Shown one piece after another: positions 56,106 to 64,000 of a DNA stretch of 64,000 nucleotides; positions within the stretch are counted from its first letter, which is position 1; each line of letters opens with the position of its first letter. Made by a program: the position numbers and the translations under genes. Below the pieces are notes generated by a model. That model saw only the letters and a program-made list of their open reading frames with translations. It did no database searches and had not been told where the DNA came from. The DNA is from Arenicola marina (Eukaryota > Annelida > Polychaeta > Arenicolidae), in the NCBI GenBank assembly GCA_964019135.1, contig OZ025257.1, positions 17,511,971-17,575,970 on the forward strand, given 5' to 3'.

Positions 56106-56764
56106 ATCAAGGCTCCTTTGATTAGATTGCGAATGAAATAAATCGTGGCCGAAGTAATTGAACCATAATCTCAGGGTTTGGACTATGTTGTCACGAAACA
56201 ATAGGAAAGCGTGCCCTGATTGGTGATAACGTGACCTTTTTTTGAAGCATTCCGACGAGCCCAGTCCAACTTCCGTCTGGCTCGATACCTCCCCATGCGC
56301 CGTCAGGGGGCTCCACTAGTGTGTAACTATAATGCAATGGTATACACGACACTACGGTTTAACATTACATAAAGGAATGTTCATTTACCTGTTCCCAGGT
56401 ATGGGGTTTTGTGTACCGGATCGTAATTCTAAATTGTACAAATAGATCTAGAACTGTGGACCAATTGCAGATTCTGCATCCGTTTACCTATTTCTGACCA
56501 GTTCCCTTGGTGTTGAAGCAAGAACAGCTGCACAAATTTCCCGCGACCCCTAGTGTAGCCAATTATACTTTCATCCAGTACATGACGTCATACTTTGCGG
56601 CTATAGGGCCTCAGTACGAATAGTTGTTTAATAGTAGTTGTTACAAAAACCTCAGACCAACACGAGGTCATATGTTCTCTTACATGTGCCTTCGTTTGCC
56701 TTCGCATAGTATTTTAGTGATTTATACCTTGTCATTGCCATTCAGCCAACCTTTATGCCTTGTT

Positions 56765-57015
56765 ATTACTTCGCCCATTACCCATATTCCTTACTTCATC
56801 CTACCCTCCATCCGTCGTCATTACTTCACTCACTACCCCTATTCATCACTTCATCCCACCCTCCATCCGTCGTCATTACTTCACTCACTACCCCTATTCC
56901 TCACTTCACCCCACCCTCCATCCGTCGTCATTACTTCACTCACTACCCCTATTCCTCACTTCACCCCACCCTTCATCCGTCGTCATTACTTCACTCACTG
57001 CCCGTATTTCTCCCT
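56765..57015. repeat. 55-bp intronic minisatellite, Unit C copy
   Basis: Unit landmarks CATCCGTCGTCA occur at 56,811, 56,866, 56,921 and about 56,976, exactly 55 bp apart. It is one unit longer and more uniform than Unit B. Confidence 0.85.
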
Positions 57016-57519
57016 CCTCCCATATGAGAAGGCACGACTGAAAGCGCTAGCCCGCCGCCTTCATCTGCCTGTTGCAGTTGATCGCTGTCCATTTATTGTC
57101 AGTTAGCAACCCTTTCATTTGCACCAAATGCAAATGCGTGATTTAATCATATCCCATACCTCGCCAGCCATTGGTCTTGCTTCCCTGCCATTATATTGGC
57201 TAATGCATGTATCAATTAACGCGGGTCACCCCCACAATTGTTGTATCTGTACTATTCGATTGCCTCACCGCTGTGCGGTAACGTTGAATAGCAAGGTGGT
57301 GCTGGACGGCATGCGTTGCTATGAAAGCCACGTTGATGATGTCCTGTAGGGCGGTCGATAGCGGGGACAGAAAGGCGGCCTCCGTCAGCAGAAGCCACCG
57401 GGTCGCCCAGGTAAAGTGGGCCTGCTCCTGCCACTCCCTGTCCGCCAGGTTGGCCTGTGGGTGTGTGGGGGTGGAAATGGGGTGGATCGATGTAGCAGTT
57501 TAACATAGTATATATATCA

Positions 57520-57625
57520 ATGGCAACGTTGGGGGTGAGCGTGTAAGGGGGTGTAGGGTCGGGTATTGGGGATGTAGGGTCGGGTATTGGGAATGTAGGG
57601 GGGAGGTGTAGGGGGTGTAGGTTGT
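57520..57625. repeat. G-rich TGTAGGG-type repeat, Unit C copy
   Basis: Duplicated GGGTCGGGTATTGGG motifs; it is the counterpart of 28,865-28,970. Confidence 0.65.
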
Positions 57626-57974
57626 CTATTTATATCAACAGAGTAGGAGCGTTTTCATTTATCGTTTACCAGAGCTGTTACATTTTTGATTGCATTTAAC
57701 AGTGTGTAATGTACTCACCATAATCTATTTTTCATATCTATATTAAACTATATGTAAAAGCCTTATTATCGTATTTGTGTACCTGAAACGATATATAGTT
57801 ATGCTTGATGTTATGGGCCTTAATATTTATCTGTGCTTAACTAAAATTGTGATTTTAGCATTGTCTGTATTCAATTATGTCCATAGCTTTCCTTGCTGAT
57901 GGAAGAATACGATTTTTGAATGGCGTGCCTTTACAATAATCTCGTGACAAAACTCCACAGAATTCTATTTGTTA

Positions 57975-58222
57975 TCCTTGAAATCTGGTGCATGAGTATT
58001 CGTTCTCTTTTAAGGGCATCATAAAAAGCGAAACGAGTCTTCAGAGTACCATAGAATTCTATATTCTAATATAATAATGTACAACGCCTTCGTCTTGACA
58101 GGTATAATGGCATAGAACGTTATTGCTGTGCGGAATATATTAATATTAATTGCCAGTTCCTAGCTGCAAAAGTCCGTGTATACATTTCAACTTGCACATC
58201 CATATTGCATGGCCAAAAAACG
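57975..58222. repeat. Unit C-specific insertion with dispersed repeat
   Basis: It is absent from Unit B between 29,310 and 29,335. Its first third is repeated at the start of the window (1-77). Confidence 0.6.
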
Positions 58223-58862
58223 AGTGACCAATGTGTAATTTGTGGCAAAATTTATTATAGTTTTAATGTATTATTGGTCCAGTGGAAAGGGATCCATAGA
58301 AACTATGGATATTAATATTGAAATTGAACTTACCTGATGGAGGACGGTCTCTATGCATTCAATGCTGCAGTGTGCGATGATGTTCCATCCTACGCTGTTG
58401 TAGATGAGTCGCAGGATGGCATCAGACGTGTTAGCGAATCCGGCCCGGTAACTAGGTGGAGCTAATACTTCCTCATGGTATCGCTCAGAGCGCGGCAAAC
58501 ATTGGCGGTTCGTCTGCTAAATGCGGCCGGCCATAATAATGCAATAATTAACATTGTAAATGATTTGTGGACAGAAAGCACGGTTTTCGTGTTAAATGTC
58601 GTCCCATTAACGGATAACTTCTTGACATTAAGGCGACCGAGTACAAGAATCGAGACAAATCCTGTACGTGGTGGTGGGAGGCAATGTTAAAAGATAAATT
58701 AGGTGAACAGCTTCCGTAAACAGCTTGATTTGCGATATTGGTCCCTGGTGGCTTGCCAGTATGATTTGCTGTGACTGGATTTGTCCTTTTGACCTTCTGG
58801 TAACTTCCAAAGGGTTTAGACCATGGCTAATCAGTCATTAGAGACTAGCAGTTTCCTTCAAG

Positions 58863-59235
58863 TCTTCCGCCAAGTCAAACTAAATAAATTAAATCATGTA
58901 AACGTGTCAGTGGGATAGTTAAACAGTTTATTACGATGACGGGTTGTAAATTGGTTATTACGATTACGAAGAATGAACTGGTTGTTGCGATTATGACGAT
59001 TAAGCTGGTTATTACGATTACAATAAGTAAACCAGTTATTTCCATTATGCCAAAACCCGAATCTAAATTATATGACATACCATGGCCTGATTATAGCAAG
59101 AAGTGTCTATCGTGATCACTTAATTATCACAGAAACTTATTGACACAACCAAACTATACACACATCTGTGACGCAGTGTACATAGCGTCCTCAACTTACG
59201 ATAAGCTGTCATGCAAACAATTCCTTTTCTGACAG
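58863..59235. repeat. Unit C-specific insertion with TTATTACGATTAC repeats
   Basis: It is absent at about 29,900 of Unit B. Positions 58,925-59,040 hold four imperfect copies of GGTTATTACGATTACGA. No ORF of note. Confidence 0.55.
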
Positions 59236-60255
59236 GTGTACCATGAAAATGTTAAGCAAATGCTACAGTTGTTCGAAATATTAATCACGACCTATCATTT
59301 CAATCATGTTTTGCAGATTATTTTAAGTGGCTGGAAACATGTTTTAATAGCTTTAACAGAGTCATTGCGTTGTTTAAACTAGTTATTTCACTGGTAAACG
59401 CAATTGCTTACCTTGGCTATTCCCTGTAATTATGTATACATTATCCCATTCTATAGTGGTCAAGAATCGCAATATAACATCTTATTGATCAAGTCGTGGG
59501 CAATTGGTTTGGTTACGACTGTCTGTAATACGTGCACAGGTGCCGTATACCGTGCATTCCGTACCGTTGGAAAGTTGCAGCTTTAAAAATAAGATGTGCG
59601 GAAAGACGCTCCAAAGAGGCGTCAATTGGAACTGAAAAGAAAACAACAAAAAGTGTGTGACAAAACAACGGTTAATTTTCAGATGTCCTTCAGCGGCGCG
59701 CAATGCTTAAATATGTTGCTTACTGCTTGAATCTGGATGCTTAAAACTGAAACCTATACACTACCAGTTAGCTCAGATATCAAGCCTATTAAACACTGTA
59801 GAAAATACGGCAACAGGTCAAAATGTTGCGAACCATGAGTGTCAAGTACATCTCGCGAAGAACATCGCTATATTTGACTTGGTAGACAGAAACAGAACTA
59901 AAGCTAAACAGATGACTTACCCGGCAGCCAGAGGATGGCAATTCCGGAACAATAGACAATCAATGCCTGCAAGGAACGTCTTTGTGACACGTGAGACATA
60001 TTGGATGTGCGCTGTCTCCAAGTGGTCATGTTGCCCACACGCTCGCTGGCTCGTGCCCGTGTTTCTGTCTCCCCCATGTGGGTCGAAGGCATACTGACTG
60101 ACATTCCCGTGTTGCCCCCCCCCCCCACCCCCCACCCATCCAAGAACCCATGCCCGGGAGGTTTCCCGCCCCCACCCCACTTTTTTCCACCATCTGTCTA
60201 GCCTGAGGGTGCGGGAGAGTTGGCATCAAGCTACACCTCCGGTGCTGGTTAGTCA

Positions 60256-60494
60256 TTGATCCGTCACCTGTTATGCACTGAGGTATCTCTGCATAGCGGT
60301 GATCCTTAGCAAATGACTAATACCTAATCCCCTTAGCAGTGTATAACAAAGATGATTGCCTTTACCATGCATGGTGGCACACGAGTAACATACTGGACAC
60401 AGATTGGGGAAGATTTATCTGTATTATAGTAGAATTACACGGTCACCTGTTATGCACTCAGATATCTCTGCATAGAGGTGCTAGTGACTCTCAT
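60256..60494. repeat. Short direct repeat, Unit C-specific
   Basis: GTCACCTGTTATGCACT and then ATCTCTGCATAG occur at 60,264 and 60,442, 178 bp apart. This replaces the 2.1-kb segment found here in Unit B. Confidence 0.55.
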
Positions 60495-60824
60495 CCACAG
60501 CGTGAAGCATGATGACCGAAATGGAGCATTCCCGCACACCACGCCTCCCCATCGTCCCAGAGAATATTTCCTGATCCCCACTTTCTACGTGTGCTTGGTT
60601 GGTCAGGCGCTAATCCCTTTCCTCTCATTGACATAGTGCTAAAATTACAGGGCCCTCTGAGACGGAAATTATAGATTTTCGTCATAACAACCGTCATGTA
60701 TTTTACATGTTTAAAATTATGTTATCCCTTTACCAATAACTAACACAACCAGACAGCAACAGTCCCACATCAAGCCGAAGGGTTTATTCCACGTGAGGCC
60801 CCTCTTTTATAGGCAGTATACCTG

Positions 60825-61269
60825 GGGTGAGTTCGGATATGCGATCGGAGTAATCGGCGCGGATATTTGGAGCATGCGGACTCACTCTTTCCGCTAATAG
60901 GTGGGTCAATATTAATCGAACGCAAAATCCGCGGTCCGCGTGAATGTTGCACTTGCTGGACTGCACAAATTGTGATCGTTAAATAGCGCCATAAAATAAA
61001 TCAACGGATGCGTATTGTGTTCATTATCTTATTCTCGTTGTTATAATATTATTTACAGATTTTTGCAGGTCGCAATACTACTATATATATATTAAATGTA
61101 TTGTGCGGCCTGGAGGCCATGTTGGAAATCCCCGTGATCCTCATCTGGGTGGGGAGTAAGGTCTGGGTGTAACATGTACCACGTGACCGCCCTATCGGAC
61201 CACAATCTCCGCGTTCGGTTATGCACTCCGCGGAGTCCGACTACTCCGCTCGCATACCCGAACTCACCC
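60825..61269. mobile_element. 445-bp Harbinger-like MITE
   Basis: The TIR of about 34 bp starts GGGTGAGTTCGG and ends CCGAACTCACCC; the arms differ at three or four positions. CTG flanks both sides (60,822-60,824 and 61,270-61,272). Unit B at about 33,512-33,530 is the empty site (TATACCTTGTGGCC). A 3-bp CWG duplication within ACCWGGT and GGG-starting ends are known from Harbinger-type transposons. No coding capacity. Confidence 0.85.
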
Positions 61270-61689
61270 CTGGTGGCCACTGAAGGCGTACAATGCAAAC
61301 TCCACCTGGTGTAGGACCATTAACACACATTCATCATAACGTGCCAAACCCAATATATAAACCTGTTATAGTGACCACTACATTGCAACAACGTCTAAGG
61401 ATGTTGAACTTCGACAATAGTTGACTGGTCTCCGCAGCTGTCTTAGATGGACCGCCATGACGGTAGATGGTCCATGTGTCACGTTTGCGTTATTATGCAT
61501 AACGGCCCACCAGGATATTTTGTACAACCCTTGAGGGCTATCATCGGTCTACCAACATCAGGGGTGGCGGTATGATAAAGGTAGCTGACCGTTTGTCGAT
61601 CCGCGTTATACTCCATAGTACTATCGTTGCCACTATATGTATATTATTGTGGGTTCAGTAATATACACGTGTCTCATATGTGACCCATT

Positions 61690-61800
61690 GCTTGATACTT
61701 GACGCACATATCGTGATAAATGACACACACATCGTGATATGTGACGCACACATCGTCATGTATGACTCACGTATGGTAATATATATGATTCACACATGTT
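61690..61800. repeat. 19-bp satellite, unexpanded, Unit C
   Basis: About five diverged units (CACACATCGTGATATGTGACG-type) lie at the position where Unit B has about 35. Confidence 0.8.
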
Positions 61801-62410
61801 CAACTGCTTTACCACCCTCCCCTATTGCACGATTGAAGATGCGCTTTAGTAAATAGCAGGAAGATATTGGTTGCGTATTCAGGACGCTTTTACCACTTTT
61901 GGTCATATCGCTTGAGTAGGAGATGGAAGGAAATGTCCCCGGGATAATCCTTTACACTTTGCAAAGAACGACATGGGATCTTCATCTTACGACCACAAAA
62001 GACATGATTGCAGCAGGGCTCGAACCACAGATCCACGTGCCGTTGGCCAGAGCGCTCAATGCGAGAGCGCTCTAACCCATTTTGAAGTAACGTAGATGCA
62101 GGTTCCGGTTTAATTGCTAAATATAGGCAGGTGAAGAAATTATGTAAATATTCAGATGAGTTGATATTTTTGCAAAAATAGATAGCCAGCAGGTGTTCGG
62201 AGCGTTGATTTAATTATGTTTTGCAACGGATTTTTCAAATAAAGATATAATATGACTGCCCGTCATACAGCGCCAGCTATTCAAAGACGTAAATGTACGT
62301 CACGAAACGTCGAGTGATCGTTTGTGACTAGTTGATGTTCTTGTATTGTAATTAATTAAACAATCCGAACTTGCAGGTCACGCCCACCCTTCTTTACCAA
62401 ACGCCCTAAC
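61801..62410. repeat. Duplicated flank with tRNA-like segment, Unit C
   Basis: It aligns with 34,680-35,330. The tRNA-like piece (minus strand B-box GGTTCGAGCCC, about 62,012-62,079) has lost some bases compared with 34,900-34,982. No gene seen. Confidence 0.6.
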
Positions 62411-62622
62411 CCCAGCCAGGCCGCCGCCGTCCCCCCCATGCCTCCATCCGCCCTGGCTCCGCCGTCGTACCCCCCCCCCCCCCACCCCCCGGTTGTGGCC
62501 TACATCCCCCGGATCGCCGGTAATCAGCTCAGAAGGGTTCCATTATGGGGTTAGAGGGACGCTTTCATCAGAGACAAAACATGGCGGAACATCTGTTCTA
62601 GAGCATGTCGAGAATGTCGGAT

Positions 62623-62892
62623 TTAGGATCCCCACACCTCAGAGTTTGACCTACCATCGTCCCCACTGCCACTACTCCTAGGGCAATAATTGCGTAAAAA
62701 GGCCGAGCCATCACGGTCACCGGGGGTCTGAAGATCGGCACATGCCTGGCCGAAAGCCTGCATGAGACGAACTTCAATTGGCAGATGGAGTTTTGTACTG
62801 GAGCCACTTGCGAACCGTTCGATCGAGAGTCGTTGGCGGTCCGACAAGGCGAGAGCCTTTAATGGACCATTTAAATGAGGTATCGTTAGCAT
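62623..62892 (-). CDS. Candidate first exon of unidentified gene, Unit C
   Basis: Counterpart of 35,702-35,944. The frame from the ATG is preserved through DRQRLSIERFASGSSTK and EVRLMQAFGQACADLQTP even though 12 bases (LKAL insertion) are added, a multiple of three. The TATA element is retained at 62,939-62,946. Function unknown. Confidence 0.35.
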   Translation of the reverse strand: MLTIPHLNGPLKALALSDRQRLSIERFASGSSTKLHLPIEVRLMQAFGQACADLQTPGDRDGSAFLRNYCPRSSGSGDDGRSNSEVWGS

Positions 62893-63079
62893 GGTAGGCG
62901 GTGTGGGATCTGGAAACCAATGTGGCGAACAGGTCCAGTATATATGGCTCGTTACTGGTGTTTTACTGGCGATTTGGGTCCCAGCCGGTGTGTTGGCGTT
63001 GAAATGGCTAAAGAATCAGCCATGTCCATAACTTAAGCTATATTCAACCATTTGACATAACGTCCCATTGTAATGACAT

Positions 63080-64000
63080 GTGAAACGAACATGTATGTGT
63101 CACAATCGAGCGGAGCGTTAGTGCAGACAATAACATGGCGAAAACCTGAGCAGTATGTTGTAATGTAATGTATTTCCTTTTTCTAATGTTGTAAATACTG
63201 AAACGCCTTTCCCCGCAAAATCATTCAGTTCCCAAAATAAACTAAAAACTCAATTGCGTACCCACCAATCGGGTGTGAGAAAAAGGTCGATGCTATAAAC
63301 GTAATTGCAAAAAAAAATTGACAGGCGAACGCATGAACTATACTTATTACTATAATTATAATGAACTATCGCATGAACTCATTATTTGCAGAAATCATAT
63401 ATTAGGATCGAGGATACTTTGTCCAAAACAGACCACCGTGATCAGCACAACAGTTTCATTGAAACTTGTTTTTGTCCGTTGCTGCCTGTAAACCGCCAAA
63501 TAATATATCTATTCGGGGTTGAACGCACAACCAAACTTCCGGTTTCTTTGTGATCTGGTGGGTTTGAATGAGCCTACATCTGTACACTCAAGCCAATTTT
63601 TTACGATTTCACCTTTAGTGATGAGAACTATATGATAAAGGGGTACCGCATGCAGTAACATGAGCAGCCTAAGAAGACTTTTTTCCTCGTGTCATTTTTT
63701 CTGTGGCATCCTGCCTGTGTTCTGTTCCCGGCCAATGCCGCATTGTAAGTCAGTGCTGGTATTGATGTATATATCCCACGCTATATCGCATATAACGGCT
63801 GGGCATGTGGTGAATAACACCAGCCACACAATGGCCCTGGGATGGCGGTGTCTGAGGCAAACACTGGGGCAGTCCTGTCGATCTATGGTGGTGCGCCGTC
63901 GGCTCTCCTTTAGATTGCTACACGGGGACAGCAGACACCGCGGCTCACCTCACAGAGAGCTGCAGATCCTCAACTTCCGTGGCTTGGACAATGGACGACT
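63080..64000. repeat. Duplicated flank running off the window, Unit C
   Basis: It matches 36,140-37,010 up to the last base, so the duplication continues beyond the window. No gene seen. Confidence 0.65.

Larger units (their letters stand above)
54502..59999 (-). pseudogene. iGluR pseudogene, Unit C
   Basis: Pieces of the 11-exon gene in Unit B are recognisable: exon 1 (59,999-59,921, open); exon 2 (59,631-59,412, one base longer, so frameshifted, plus TAA where Unit B has TAC); exon 3 (58,513-58,334, two bases short); exon 4 (57,454-57,269, open); exon 7 (56,326-56,236); the 5' part of exon 8 (55,366-55,175); the 3' end of exon 10 (about 55,165-55,118); and parts of exon 11 (54,639-54,502, with deletions of about 19 and 130 bp). 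Exons 5, 6 and 9, M1, the pore and M3 are gone. Two deletion junctions are sharp: one joins exon 10 to exon 8 sequence near 55,170, and one joins the region upstream of exon 7 to intron 4 near 56,390. No functional channel can be made. Confidence 0.88.

Overview
This is animal (metazoan) nuclear DNA. Coding sequence is interrupted by introns with GT..AG borders, TATA boxes are present, a poly(A)-tailed LINE sits among many other transposon remnants, and microsatellites and minisatellites are common. The diversity of elements, the short introns, a divergent ionotropic glutamate receptor (iGluR) and a membrane-anchored methyltransferase family suggest a marine invertebrate such as a lancelet or a lophotrochozoan. 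The sequence alone does not fix the species.

The window is built from repeated units. Unit A (about 1.2-5.98 kb) is partial and decayed. Unit B runs from about 6.3 to 37.15 kb, and Unit C from about 42.18 kb to the window end. In order, a full unit holds: reverse-transcriptase (RT) remnants with a 41-bp minisatellite; a single-exon methyltransferase gene (minus strand) flanked by those same repeats; a decayed second copy of the methyltransferase N-terminal segment; two dispersed repeat blocks, called here T and R; an iGluR gene (minus strand); and a long 5' flank with a 19-bp satellite and a TATA-plus-ATG candidate gene start. The methyltransferase is a pseudogene in Unit A (2.16-3.10 kb) and intact in Unit B (8.50-9.45 kb) and Unit C (51.32-52.26 kb). 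The iGluR of Unit B can be assembled into 11 exons with compatible phases, giving 2100 nt or 699 residues (21.74-30.72 kb). The Unit C iGluR (54.5-60.0 kb) is a pseudogene with frameshifts, stops and internal deletions.

Comparing units gives ready-made empty sites, so insertions can be bounded almost to the base. They are: an L1/Tx1-type LINE at 11,680-16,420 (11-bp target duplication, dead ORFs); a 3.3-kb element with terminal inverted repeats (TIRs) at 17,089-20,392 that contains a palindrome of nearly 900 bp made of a GGGCTATGGCTC-type motif; a 445-bp Harbinger-like MITE at 60,825-61,269; and a 7.8-kb TIR-bounded insertion at 43,280-51,076 that splits the repeat module of Unit C.

The 7.8-kb insertion is the most unusual object. 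It has subterminal arrays of GGTCTGCC motifs. It appears to carry a spliced plus-strand gene with a 141-residue ORF of unrecognised family over four exons. Upstream lie four tandem 294-bp copies of a segment that each hold a 27-nt mini-exon with an ATG. The gene runs into a 1.3-kb CCTAGGTCACC minisatellite that supplies its stop codon. All splice models are read by eye and not confirmed by transcripts.
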